Source of the DNA: Candidatus Hebobacterum abditum | GTDB taxonomy: Bacteria; Armatimonadota; Hebobacteria; Hebobacterales; Hebobacteraceae | Length of the DNA: 60,352 nucleotides | Reading direction: 5' to 3' | Assembly (NCBI GenBank): GCA_029821875.1 | Contig: JALGXW010000020.1 | Location: 1-60,352 of the forward strand | In this document: piece after piece, positions 1 through 8,787 of the stretch | Position numbering within the stretch: the first letter of the stretch is position 1 | How the letters are laid out: each line of letters begins with the position of its first letter | The notes under the pieces: model-generated | Database searches by the model: none | What the model was told of the DNA's origin: nothing | Seen by the model: only the letters and a program-made list of their open reading frames with translations | Translations under genes and position numbers: made by a program

Positions 1-176
1 GTAACTCGCGTTTCCACGCGACAAACAGCTGTGTGGGGGCCGACGTGGCGCTGTGTCTCGGCCCGCCCACCGCGGTCTCATCCGAGAGCGACGAGGGATG
101 CCCACGGCACGCCAAAAACGCCCTCAGAGCAAGGTTGGGGCGGTTGCAGGGGAGAATAACCGCGGCAGGTGGATCC

Positions 177-1142
177 ATGGCCGACGCGATCAGATTTGAG
201 CGGGTTTCGAAGGTCTTTCAATCCCGGCAGGTGGCACTGTCGGACATGTCCTTCACGATCCCCATCGGCTCGACGGTGGGGCTGCTCGGCCCGAACGGGG
301 CCGGTAAGTCGACCGCCATCCGGATCGCACTGGGCCTGATCTCCGCAAGCGCCGGGGGCGTCCACGTCTTCGGCAGTCCGATGGCCCCGGGCGCCAAAAT
401 GCTGCGCCAGCGCATCGGGTACCTTTCCGACGAGCCCGCCTTTCCCAGCGATCTCTCGGCCATTGAGTACCTCCGCTTCGTCGGACAGTGCTTCGGCCTC
501 ACCCGACTGGAGCGAAAGGCGCGGATGGGCACCCTGCTGTGCGCGGTCGGCCTGAGCGATGACGCCGGCCGCGGCATCGGAACCTTTTCGACCGGCATGA
601 AGACGCGGCTCGCGATCGCCGCCTCGCTTATGAACGATCCGGAGCTGCTCATCTGGGACGAGCCGACCTTGGGCCTCGATCCCATCAGCCGGCGGCAGCT
701 CCTCGAATTGCTGGAGCAGTTTCGCGGCCGGAAGACCGTACTCCTCAGCTCCCATATCCTGGGAGATGTCGACCGCGTCTGCGATCGGCTGCTTGTTCTC
801 AACCAGGGACAGCTGCTCTTCGACGGAAGCCGCTCCGACATGGAAAACCTCCTTCCCGAGAGCGTTCTGGAGCTCCGTATCTCTGGACCCGTCGACACCT
901 TTCGGGAAGCGATCCTCTCCAGGCTCGGACGCGAGGGCCTTTCGCTCGGCCAGGGAACGCTTCGAATTGAGCTGCGAGCGGATGAAAGCGTCGGCGACAT
1001 CGTCTCGCAGCTACTTGCCATGGCCGAAGAGACCGGCACGACCGTCGTCGGTATCAATTCGACAGGGCGGCGACTCGAAGACGCTTACCTCAAGCTGGTC
1101 TCCGAAGACGAGTTCAGCGGCTTCCTGCGGGTGACGGGATGA
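177..1142 (+). CDS. ABC transporter ATP-binding protein
   Basis: This is the cytoplasmic ATPase of an ABC-2 type exporter, about 321 residues. Visible motifs are Walker A GPNGAGKST (residues 38-46), a variant signature FSTGMK, Walker B LLIWDEP followed by the D-loop GLDP, and the switch LSSH. An ~80-residue C-terminal extension follows the nucleotide-binding domain, as in many CcmA-like exporter ATPases. I chose the ATG at 177 because the preceding in-frame residues are not conserved in character and the ATPase fold begins directly after it. The stop overlaps the next gene by 4 bases (ATGA), so ATPase and permease are translationally coupled. The substrate cannot be told; the adaptor-bearing permease downstream suggests export across the envelope. 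Confidence 0.93.
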   Translation: MADAIRFERVSKVFQSRQVALSDMSFTIPIGSTVGLLGPNGAGKSTAIRIALGLISASAGGVHVFGSPMAPGAKMLRQRIGYLSDEPAFPSDLSAIEYLRFVGQCFGLTRLERKARMGTLLCAVGLSDDAGRGIGTFSTGMKTRLAIAASLMNDPELLIWDEPTLGLDPISRRQLLELLEQFRGRKTVLLSSHILGDVDRVCDRLLVLNQGQLLFDGSRSDMENLLPESVLELRISGPVDTFREAILSRLGREGLSLGQGTLRIELRADESVGDIVSQLLAMAEETGTTVVGINSTGRRLEDAYLKLVSEDEFSGFLRVTG

Positions 1143-1525
1143 ACGACGAGAAGTCCCGGCCGATGACGGAACTGGGCCGCCGCCCCCCGAAGCTCTGGCA
1201 GTCGATACTCATCTTGGCGCGGGCCGATCTCGCGGCGATCTGGCGCTCCTGGCTCTGCCGCGGATTCTTCATCGTCAGCGCGCTGCTCACCGTCCTGACG
1301 CTCAAGGGGATGCAGGCCGATCAGGCGGCCGCGAGCCAGATGCTGGAGGTCGTCTACACGACCTACATCATCATCTGGATGCATGCCGTGATCTTCATCG
1401 CGGGGGGCGCACTCAGCCGCGAACAGGACTGCCTGATGGACGCGATTCTCAGTGAGTTTCGCGATCATGGTGATGTTCGTCGGCGTTCTCCTCCCCGCGA
1501 GTTTCTGGGCGATGCGGCAGGATAA
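1139..1525 (+). CDS. ABC-2 permease, N-terminal part (frame break)
   Basis: The first ~100 residues look like the start of an ABC-2 permease: a basic cytoplasmic leader, a membrane segment (residues ~40-56), a second hydrophobic stretch (~72-92) and the family-typical ending LSREQDCLMDAILS, which normally precedes a coupling helix. After about residue 104 the reading frame becomes Arg/Pro-rich and unlike a membrane protein, while the membrane-protein signal continues in the frame starting at 1452. I infer that this and the next frame are one gene split by a frameshift with possible loss of the coupling-helix segment, or two overlapping genes. It overlaps the ATPase stop by 4 bases. Confidence 0.6.
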   Translation: MNDEKSRPMTELGRRPPKLWQSILILARADLAAIWRSWLCRGFFIVSALLTVLTLKGMQADQAAASQMLEVVYTTYIIIWMHAVIFIAGGALSREQDCLMDAILSEFRDHGDVRRRSPPREFLGDAAG

Positions 1526-2795
1526 ACTCGTGAGGACAGACAGCGGTTATGTGGCGGCCCACAGCTGGGGGGCCGAAGTGGAACCGTGGGACGCCCAGAA
1601 GCTCTTTGCCGGCGCGCCAGGCACGGTCCTGAAGGTGACGGTCGAGGAGAGCGACCGCGTTAATGCGGGCGACGTACTGGTCCAGCTTGACGATCGGGAG
1701 CTGTTCGATGAGTTGGAGGCCCGGCGTCGCGCTGAGGAGGGCGCCGTTGCCGCCGTGGAGCAGGCCACCCGCGACCACGAAGAATCGATCCGTGCCGTCT
1801 CCGGGGCGGAGAGTGCGGTCGACCGGGCTCGCCGGGCCCTTCGGGGAAAGGAAGTGATGAGCCGCATCGAAGGGGCCGACCGGGAGGCCGATCTTCGAGA
1901 GGCGGAAAGAAGTCTTCAGAAGGCAAAGAACGAGGTGGACGACAAGAAGGCGGCGATCGCATCGGCGAAGAACGCCCTCGAACTCGGCCGATCCCGGGTC
2001 CGGGACGCCAGGGTCAAGCTCGGCCACAGCACGATCACGGCCCCGATCTCCGGCTATGTCACGGAAGCGCCGGTCGAAGTTGGACAGCATGTCCTCCGCG
2101 GCATACACCTCGTCACAATCGCCCCGCTCTACGAGTATCAGCTGCGCGTCCCCGTGAACAAGTTCGAGGACTTCCAGCGGATGGAGGAGGGCCTGAAGAC
2201 CCTCATCAATATTCAGAAGACGGAGTTCGAGGGAACGGTACACCGGATCGGGGCGACCACACGTGCGCAGGGGGACGGTGCGAAGAAGAATTTCGTCATC
2301 GTCCGCTTCAACAGCGGCGGAAAGCTCGGCCTCCTCGGCCTGGACGCCGATGTCCGGATCGTCATGCCTCCGAAGGAGGAGGAGTCGACGATGGCCGGGG
2401 CGCTGCTGGACACGGTCACCGGCCGGGGCAAGGACGACATCGACACGAAGACCACCTCGGTAACCACCCCATGGATGCTCCTCTGCCTCTCAAAGGTGGT
2501 GGGCTGCGCCTTCCTGCTGATCGCCCTGTCGATGCTAACGGCCGTGGTTACGCGAAACGCTCTCATCGCCATCCTCGGCGTGACGGGAATGTGGCACATC
2601 TCCAACCTGATCTTCGACTTTGTCGGCCTGCCGGAGCTTTCTTACTTCGAAATGGTCCGGACGATGGACAAGGTGCTCACCGGCGTCGCCAGCGTGGGGG
2701 ATGAGCTGACGGCGATCGCCTGGCTGTTCGGCATCGCGGCCGCCTTTGCCGGCCTTACCGTGGCGGTGTTCATCTCGCGCGATCCGCCCAAGTAG
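1452..2795 (+). CDS. HlyD-like adaptor fused to ABC permease C-terminal half
   Basis: The 447-residue protein (GTG start at 1452, overlapping the previous frame) begins with a membrane helix (~4-22). It continues with a periplasmic-adaptor module: a half-lipoyl motif with GTVLKVTV and VNAGDVLVQLDD (~57-81), a long charged coiled coil (~83-205), the second half-lipoyl motif ITAPISGYV (~210), and a barrel-like segment to ~320. Residues ~340-447 return to three membrane helices with the LTAVVTRNALIAIL pattern of ABC-2 permease C-termini. So the adaptor appears inserted between the two halves of a permease. Such an arrangement would let one polypeptide supply channel and periplasmic duct. Family assignment is from motif recognition only. 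Confidence 0.7.
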   Translation: MSFAIMVMFVGVLLPASFWAMRQDKLVRTDSGYVAAHSWGAEVEPWDAQKLFAGAPGTVLKVTVEESDRVNAGDVLVQLDDRELFDELEARRRAEEGAVAAVEQATRDHEESIRAVSGAESAVDRARRALRGKEVMSRIEGADREADLREAERSLQKAKNEVDDKKAAIASAKNALELGRSRVRDARVKLGHSTITAPISGYVTEAPVEVGQHVLRGIHLVTIAPLYEYQLRVPVNKFEDFQRMEEGLKTLINIQKTEFEGTVHRIGATTRAQGDGAKKNFVIVRFNSGGKLGLLGLDADVRIVMPPKEEESTMAGALLDTVTGRGKDDIDTKTTSVTTPWMLLCLSKVVGCAFLLIALSMLTAVVTRNALIAILGVTGMWHISNLIFDFVGLPELSYFEMVRTMDKVLTGVASVGDELTAIAWLFGIAAAFAGLTVAVFISRDPPK

Positions 2796-3102
2796 GGATC
2801 AGCGCCGTTTCCCCCGTTTCTGTCCCATCGCCGCCTACGGGCTCGCGGCCTGACCGGACTTGGCTTCGTCTCTCGTCGCGGCATCTTCCTCACGCCTGCA
2901 GCCCGCGATCGCGCCCGCGCCTTGATCTGCTCAGGAATCCGAGGCGTGCTGATACCAGCGGAGCCCCAATCCCGCCAAGCGCCGTGCCATCCATGCGATG
3001 GAACTGTGCCCTCTCCGTCCCCTAGCAGGCGTCCCAGACCAATGTGACAATCGCAGGGCGCTCCCCCAGCACTGCCACAGCACTTCTGCCTAGGGGTCAC
3101 CT
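2796..3102. other. intergenic, nothing recognised
   Basis: About 300 bases lie between convergent genes (the exporter ends on +, the beta-galactosidase-like gene ends on -). I find no convincing small gene, RNA or strong hairpin here. Confidence 0.5.
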
Positions 3103-4665
3103 CTACTCATAGCGGTAGACCGTGCAGCGTTCGATGCTGATTTCCTTGTCCCGGAAGCGCCATCGGTTTCCTTGGTCGTTCTCGTCGCCGTTGAGCTGTC
3201 GCCCTGGGACCCATTGGCCGTCTCTGAACTCGCCTTCGTCGACGGCGCCGATGCCGGCGAAGCGCGGGCCGGGAGTGGTGGGACGAAAGGCCACTCGGAA
3301 CCCGCTCCCCACACCGAAGAACTCATCGGGTCCGGTGTTGATGACCAGGCCGCAGCCCTCCTCGGCCCTGTAGCCGAAGATGGAGTCGAGGCTGATATCC
3401 AGGTGATAGCCGCCCAGCTCGCAGGAGACGCTGGGGTGATCCTTGTCGAGGACGAAGCCGGTCGTCCGGTCGAGGCCCTGATGTTCGAGGATGAGTGGCG
3501 CCATCTGCCTCAGCGCGGCGTAGCTCTCGCTGAGAGGCGCCGCGGCAGGCTCTTCGATCGAATCGACGGCGAAGGGCGACGTGCCGATGGCGTCGTGCTG
3601 TCCGATGGCATAGAAGACATTGCGAGCGCCCACGGCGTCCCTCATCATCTCGGGGATGAACAGCGGGTTCCCTTGCTGTGTGTAGCGCCGGCACCATTCG
3701 TGGATGCGGGGCGAGTAGATGTCGGGGGCCAGGAAGTCGATGTGCTCGCCCGCGGCTTGCCATATGTCCATGACGTGCGGCAGCGGGCCGCCGCTCGGGT
3801 AGTCGCCCGGCGTGCCCGGAGGCCCTCCGAGCGCTGCGTTGACGAACATGGGGAGGTCGTGCTCGGCGCGGCCGGCCGCGGTCACTGCGTCGATATAGCG
3901 GGCATAATGCCAAGCCATGAAGATCTCGTCGGTGTGCGTTCCGCGGCCGAACAGCGCCTCCCGGGTGCCCGCGGTCTGACAGTCCGACGCCTCCCAGGCG
4001 TTGCGCACGTGTGGAAGCAAGGAGTCTTTGTTCTTCACGAGGTAGTCGACAAGGGCCTCTGGCACCGGCCCCGAGAAGGCCTCCTCAGCCTCGCGACAGC
4101 GGTCGCGCGAATCGCCCAGCAACCCCACTTCATTCTCGACTTGTATCATAATGACCGTGTGCTCGCCGCCGTCGACTTCCTTGATGTGCCGCATGAGGGC
4201 CGCGAAGGCTGCGGCGTCGGCCTGGCTGTTGGCCTCGGATAGTGTCGACAAGACCTCGATGGGCCGGCCATGACCGATACGTGCTCGCGGGAAGCGCTCG
4301 TAATCCTTCTTCACCCATTCGGGGATGTAGCTCGACATCCCATTCTTCCAGCTGCCGAACCACAAGAAGATGATCCGCAGCCCGTGGCGACGAGCGCCCT
4401 CGATGAGGCCGTCCACCAGGGCGAGTTCGAATCGCCCCTCCTCCGGCTCGAACTGCATCCACGACACCGGCGCCAACACCGTGTTGAAGTTCAGGTCAAC
4501 CATCCGTTGCCAGATGGGCTCCATGTAGGCCAGACACGACGAACTCGAGTTGTGCAACTCTCCGGCGAGCACCAAGAAGGGCTTACCGTCCACCATGAGT
4601 TGCGTCGCGCTGCCCTGCGTCCGGAGATACGGGGTTCCTTCATCGCGTGTGCGGTTTGCCGGCAT
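3103..4665 (-). CDS. GH35-type beta-galactosidase-like hydrolase (DUF5597 C-terminus)
   Basis: A ~520-residue glycoside hydrolase of the GH35/GH42-like clan A type. The N-terminus has the typical opening, a bound-sugar pocket GELHNSS followed by WQRMVDLNFNTVLAPVSW. The acid/base candidate is the second Glu of QVENEVG (near residue 179) and the nucleophile candidate is Glu in FIPEMMR further on, the spacing expected for GH35. The C-terminal part (GYHLDISLDSIFGY...VINTGPDEFFGVGSG) matches the DUF5597 extension common to such proteins. The ATG at 4665 is preferred over an upstream TTG because GAGAGGTGG sits at correct spacing before it. No signal peptide is visible, so it likely acts in the cytoplasm on galactosides. 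Confidence 0.9.
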   Translation of the reverse strand: MPANRTRDEGTPYLRTQGSATQLMVDGKPFLVLAGELHNSSSSCLAYMEPIWQRMVDLNFNTVLAPVSWMQFEPEEGRFELALVDGLIEGARRHGLRIIFLWFGSWKNGMSSYIPEWVKKDYERFPRARIGHGRPIEVLSTLSEANSQADAAAFAALMRHIKEVDGGEHTVIMIQVENEVGLLGDSRDRCREAEEAFSGPVPEALVDYLVKNKDSLLPHVRNAWEASDCQTAGTREALFGRGTHTDEIFMAWHYARYIDAVTAAGRAEHDLPMFVNAALGGPPGTPGDYPSGGPLPHVMDIWQAAGEHIDFLAPDIYSPRIHEWCRRYTQQGNPLFIPEMMRDAVGARNVFYAIGQHDAIGTSPFAVDSIEEPAAAPLSESYAALRQMAPLILEHQGLDRTTGFVLDKDHPSVSCELGGYHLDISLDSIFGYRAEEGCGLVINTGPDEFFGVGSGFRVAFRPTTPGPRFAGIGAVDEGEFRDGQWVPGRQLNGDENDQGNRWRFRDKEISIERCTVYRYE

Positions 4666-5006
4666 TGCATCCACCTCTCTCAAGCGTCGAGGATCTGAAG
4701 GACATCACTCATCGACACCCGGGTCCTACATATCACGGCATCGGAGGCGCCTGATCCCGTTGATCCAAGACCCCTCCCGGTGCAGCCTCTGAATCTCGTT
4801 CACCTCGAGGTACTATTTTCAACGAACAGCCTCAGGAACTTCCAGATCTCTTCGCCTGCGGTAATGCCCCTGTTCCCCCGGGTGCCTGGCCAGTCATGCC
4901 TACCGCCAACCAGTTTGTGGAGCCACACCTGGTGGCCGTCAATGCCGTCTGTACCGCCCTGCCCCCCTGAACGTTAGCACTCACGATGTCAGTACCCCCC
5001 CCGGCC
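4666..5006. other. intergenic, no gene recognised
   Basis: About 340 bases upstream of the GH35-like gene. It holds a short symmetric sequence centred on AACGTT near 4968-4975 that resembles the core of LacI-type operators, but I have no second line of evidence for a site. No coding signal is convincing. Confidence 0.35.
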
Positions 5007-5120
5007 CTAGCCAAGCCCATCGTGGCCGGTGAACTTGAGGAACGCCTCCAGCACGGCGGCTGCGTTCTCGCCCGAGGTCTCCGGCTGGAGCGCCTTCGCG
5101 GGCGCGAGGATGTACCCGCC
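5007..5120 (-). pseudogene. URO-D family C-terminal remnant
   Basis: In the minus frame ending at the TAG at 5007-5009, about 38 residues read GGGYILAPAKALQPET followed by SGENAAAVLEAF. This is the characteristic C-terminal end of uroporphyrinogen-decarboxylase-like proteins, in which GGYILAPAKxLxPExxxENAxAxxEA closes the barrel. Nothing upstream in any frame continues the family, so the rest of the gene is gone. Two full-length URO-D-like genes lie 4-8 kb away, so this may be a fossil of a third paralogue. It is too short to function. Confidence 0.65.
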
Positions 5121-5323
5121 ACCGCCGCAGCGACATCCCATGGGACTAGCCACACAGGATAGGGGGCTTGACACGCCCTGACATCTGCGCTATGGATCAC
5201 AAAGAAGCCCAGTTGAGCGACAACTGCGAGCGGCGTCGCTCCGGTGCGGCCGAAGGGGACATGGTGAGCAGGGGGGACGCGCCACCAAGCCTGACAGAGC
5301 TTTGGGGAACGCAAGCGCAAGCT

Positions 5324-6001
5324 ATGCGCGGTGGCTTACCAAGCTCGCGACTGCGCGGTGTTCCTCGTAGGCGCAACTACGGTTTCACACTCATCGAGCT
5401 CCTCACCGTTCTCGTCATCATCGCCGTGCTGGCAGGGATGATGTTCCCCACTTTCGTGCGAGCGCGGGAGGCCGCGCGTCGGACGGTCTGTCTGTCCAAC
5501 TTGAAGCAGATCGGACTCGCCATACAGATGTACGCCGCGGACCACGGGTCACTTGCTCCGCCGCAGCCTGGCCGCGCGCCCATTTCCCACAAGAACCTGG
5601 TCACCGGCGAGGAGACATTGGTCCCGTGTGCGCTCGACGGCGGGAGAGTCTACCGCCAGACGTGCGGCACGGATTACACGATGACGGACCTGCTCATGCC
5701 GTACCTTGGGGACCGAGAGCTGGCCCGATGCCCGTCCGCGAAGCATCCGGAAAACGAGTGCTTCGCGTGGTCGTATGAGGTACTCCTGGCAGGGATGAGT
5801 ATCGACCGTGGGCCCCTGGGTATGGCCACCGGAGGCGATGTCACTCGCCTGCCAGTCATCGTGGACGTGTTCGGGGAGTTGTGGGGGAGCAACCACACGC
5901 CCGACGTTAGGTGGCCCGTCCATTTCAGGAACACCCTCTATCTCGATGGTCACGTGAAGGGCCGGTATTACGACGTGGCCAGCCATAGTCTGCTGGAGTG
6001 A
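5324..6001 (+). CDS. prepilin-like exported protein (DUF1559 type)
   Basis: From the ATG at 5324 the protein (~225 residues) has a short basic leader ending in NYG, then FTLIELLTVLVIIAVLAGMM, the type IV prepilin cleavage site and hydrophobic alpha helix. This is followed by the conserved ARxAARRxxCLSNLKQIGLAIQMY block and a C-terminal HFRNTLYLDGH, a shortened form of the H-x9-DG signature of DUF1559-like proteins. It should be processed by a prepilin peptidase and held in a pseudopilus or exported. The next gene begins 1 base after its stop, suggesting coupled translation. An upstream in-frame extension exists but lacks family features. Confidence 0.85.
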   Translation: MRGGLPSSRLRGVPRRRNYGFTLIELLTVLVIIAVLAGMMFPTFVRAREAARRTVCLSNLKQIGLAIQMYAADHGSLAPPQPGRAPISHKNLVTGEETLVPCALDGGRVYRQTCGTDYTMTDLLMPYLGDRELARCPSAKHPENECFAWSYEVLLAGMSIDRGPLGMATGGDVTRLPVIVDVFGELWGSNHTPDVRWPVHFRNTLYLDGHVKGRYYDVASHSLLE

Positions 6002-6002
6002 C

Positions 6003-7631
6003 ATGAGGCCGACAGCAGTAACAGTGTCAGTGAAGCGCAGGCGGTCGCCCCAGCGAAGGGGGGCGCGCTGGCTTGGGGACATCACGCGGCCGCGCAGGTG
6101 GCTGAGCGACCTAGAGGCAGGGGAAGGGAGGATGCCTTCGTGGCCCCTCGCGTTGGCGTTGATTGCAGCGGCCGGGGCCAGTATAGGCGGGGTGCTGGAC
6201 AAGTGGGTCCCGTGGCACATGGGGTTGTGGGCTCTGGCTGCGCCGGCCGTGGCAGCAGTGTTGGTGCCAGTGCTCCAACTCAGCGTCTTGCGGCCGCTGG
6301 GGGGGAGAGCAGGCGCGCTTGAGGTCATGCGGGCCTGGGGGCTGTCATTTGCACCGTTGGCGGCTGTCATGCCAATCAACCTCTGGGTCGTCCTGCATCC
6401 ACCGCAGGACCCATTTGGGCTGAGCGGAGTCGCGTTGCTGGCGGACCTGTTGACGAAGGCGGCATTGGTGTACGGAGCGGTGCTTGGCGTCGCGGCGACG
6501 ATGGCGATTAACCAGTTTCAGATCCGGGCGCGTCTCAGCCGCACGCCGGGGTCGTGGTGCAGGCCGCGTGACATTGCCCTGGCTCTCGTTGCGCCGTTGC
6601 GTCTGTTCTCCGAGTTGCGGACACAGCGCGGGCTGATGTTGGGGAGCCCGCACCTGGGCAGCGCGCTGCTGGCGGCGGCGGCCGTGGGCATCGGTGACGC
6701 CTATGCGCGCATCAAGGGAGTGTCATCGGTGCTGCCAGCGCTCTACCAGGTGATACCGACAGGGGATACCCCGGGGCTGGCGCCCCAGTCCGACTGGGTG
6801 CTGGTGCTTGTGCAGATGGGCACCGCGCTGCTCATCATGGCCCTGTCGGGCCTGGTGCTGTGGTGGCTGAGCAGGGCACTGCGGGGCAGCGCGACTCTGG
6901 GGCAGCTGACGGTTGCTGCGGGTCTCTCATTCTCGCCGCTGCTCCTGTTCTACACTGCAGCCGCCGTGGGTGCGGAGCCCGGGAGATGGGACAGGTATGT
7001 CGGGCTGGGAACGGCCGGCTGGTCGGTCGCGCTCTGCGCGCTGGCGATGGTCGCCCTGAATCCGCAGCTCCCCTCGTGGCGCCGAGCAGCGGGAGCGGGG
7101 CTGGCCCTGATGACGGTGGTCACGGTCGGCCTGGTGGCCAGGACCGAGGCCTATCAGCGGGGGCTGGCCGTGAACTACCTGCGATGGCTGGTTTGGGTCG
7201 CGCCGCGGGGGCAGGCAGAGGCGCACGCGCGCTACGACTTGGCCCTCGCCAAGGTGACATCTGAGGGACAACGCCGGCGAGATCTGTCGGCAGCGATCCC
7301 GGACCTGTTGGGCATAGCGCGGGACTACCCGAACTCGCTGTCGGCGGCCCGCTCTCTGGACACGATGTCTCTGCATCACATCTCTCAAGGGGAACTGCAT
7401 CAGGCAGAGACGTGCGCCTATGCCCTCCTGGGAATAAGCGATTCGCCCCGCTACGATGCGCGGACCTGGCATGGAAAGGCGCTCCTGCGGCTCGGGAGCA
7501 TCGAGTATCAGCGGGGCAACCTTGCGACCGCCACGGGCTATTGGCAGGAGGTGGCGATGCGGCATCCAGAGTTGAGAGATGAAGCGATGCATTCTCTGGA
7601 AATGGTGGCGAGTGTCGGACATGGGGAATAG
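6003..7631 (+). CDS. multi-pass membrane protein with C-terminal TPR-like region
   Basis: A 542-residue protein. After a basic N-terminus there are many hydrophobic segments between roughly residues 45 and 380, with a pattern like YIP1/DUF1282 family membrane proteins. Residues ~400-540 are soluble and alpha-helical, with TPR-like repeats (for example LLRLGSIEYQRGNLATATGYWQEVAMRHP). Its ATG sits immediately after the stop of the prepilin-like gene, so the two are probably co-expressed and may act together in the envelope. The exact role is unknown; a TPR domain suggests scaffolding of a secretion or pseudopilus assembly. I am confident of the gene and topology, not of the function. Confidence 0.8.
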   Translation: MRPTAVTVSVKRRRSPQRRGARWLGDITRPRRWLSDLEAGEGRMPSWPLALALIAAAGASIGGVLDKWVPWHMGLWALAAPAVAAVLVPVLQLSVLRPLGGRAGALEVMRAWGLSFAPLAAVMPINLWVVLHPPQDPFGLSGVALLADLLTKAALVYGAVLGVAATMAINQFQIRARLSRTPGSWCRPRDIALALVAPLRLFSELRTQRGLMLGSPHLGSALLAAAAVGIGDAYARIKGVSSVLPALYQVIPTGDTPGLAPQSDWVLVLVQMGTALLIMALSGLVLWWLSRALRGSATLGQLTVAAGLSFSPLLLFYTAAAVGAEPGRWDRYVGLGTAGWSVALCALAMVALNPQLPSWRRAAGAGLALMTVVTVGLVARTEAYQRGLAVNYLRWLVWVAPRGQAEAHARYDLALAKVTSEGQRRRDLSAAIPDLLGIARDYPNSLSAARSLDTMSLHHISQGELHQAETCAYALLGISDSPRYDARTWHGKALLRLGSIEYQRGNLATATGYWQEVAMRHPELRDEAMHSLEMVASVGHGE

Positions 7632-7794
7632 GTGTCCCGCCGCAGCGTGCCTGGCGACCACGGCCCTCTTATGCTCAGAACGGCACGTCTGTAGCCACTG
7701 GGAGGGCGTCTGGCTAGCCTCGACCTCTACTGGGGGCATGGTGGGTCACGACACAGGGCGGCCTCGTGAGTCCGCCGTTCTGATAGGGCCTCGC

Positions 7795-8748
7795 CTATCG
7801 CTCGCCCAGCCACTCCACGACCATCTCATTCGTCGCGCGCACGTAGTCCCTCGGATCGCCGCAGCACTCCGGGAGCGCTACGATGCACCGTGCCACCAGC
7901 CGTTCCCGCCGCCCCGGCTCTTGCACCCTCTCTAACGCCTCCTCCCGCGCCTGCTCGCTCGGGAAGACCGCGCACAGCAGATGATCCAGGCTGAGCTGGT
8001 CTCGGACCAGGAACTGGTGCAGTCCGTCGTCTTCGAGCCCGGGCAGGCTCTGCACCACGTCCTTCCGAAAGAACAGCCGCACGCTGGGTTGGTAGTCCTC
8101 CGCCAACTCCTCGTCAACGAACCCTTTCCGCTGCGAGTTCGCCACCTTCTCGCTAGCGTAGTAGTTGGTAACGGCCATGACCCCGACGAAGTCGGCGCAT
8201 CTGCGAGGGTCGAGCAGATACTTGGCCCCGATCGGCTCCCCGGAGAGCAGTCCCCTACGAACGCATTGATTGAAGCTGTAGAGCCTGCCATGTGCGAAAA
8301 TGCTGACGGCGCGCTCAACGGTTGTGGCATGTTGGACCAGCAGCTTCAGACGGGGGTCATACCCACCTGAGTCAACGGAGAACCCGGACGCAGCGCCCGC
8401 GCGAGCCATCGCCATGAACCGTATCTCTTTCAGGGCGTCAACGATGTCCTCCGGGCTTGCGCGGCTCTCTGCCGCCGCGTCCAGTCTTCTGGCCTCGGCC
8501 TGGAGCCGGTCGAAGTAGCGATCGTGGCCAGCCGCGGCATCCAGCAAGCATGCTATACTGTCGCCGGTCGCGGCTTCCCTGTCTCCCACGGCATCCAGGA
8601 ATCGTCGCAGGTACAACAGCGCCGCTTCCTTGGCGGCCGGTGCGCAGGCCCGCGCGTTGCCCTGCTCCGCGGCGGCCATCGCTGCCTTCACAGGCTGCTC
8701 TGCCATGCGGTGCGTCTCGTGCATCCACTCGATGAAGTCCATCCGCAT
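7795..8748 (-). CDS. hypothetical helical protein
   Basis: A ~317-residue soluble protein with no signal peptide or membrane segment, and I do not recognise its family. The N-terminal ~120 residues are helical (ACAPAAKEAALLYLRRFLDAVG...) and loosely recall HEPN or four-helix domains. The middle carries SFNQCVRRGLLSGEPIGAKYLLDPRRCADF and the C-terminus is charged. The ATG at 8748 or 8742 is preferred to an upstream GTG at 8781 because a G-rich ribosome-binding stretch lies just before them. It follows the URO-D-like gene by about 40 bases on the same strand and is probably co-transcribed with it. Confidence 0.7.
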   Translation of the reverse strand: MRMDFIEWMHETHRMAEQPVKAAMAAAEQGNARACAPAAKEAALLYLRRFLDAVGDREAATGDSIACLLDAAAGHDRYFDRLQAEARRLDAAAESRASPEDIVDALKEIRFMAMARAGAASGFSVDSGGYDPRLKLLVQHATTVERAVSIFAHGRLYSFNQCVRRGLLSGEPIGAKYLLDPRRCADFVGVMAVTNYYASEKVANSQRKGFVDEELAEDYQPSVRLFFRKDVVQSLPGLEDDGLHQFLVRDQLSLDHLLCAVFPSEQAREEALERVQEPGRRERLVARCIVALPECCGDPRDYVRATNEMVVEWLGER

Positions 8749-8787
8749 CAGCCCCCGCGTTGCCTGCGAACCGCGGCCCACCCAGCG

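Noticed and set aside
3172-4242. A 356-codon frame opposite the GH35-like gene
   Set aside because: It is a shadow of a gene with clear catalytic motifs and has no family features.
4418-4440. tRNA T-arm-like GTTCGAATC with pairing flanks
   Set aside because: It lies inside the GH35-like coding sequence and no acceptor, D or anticodon arm can be drawn around it.
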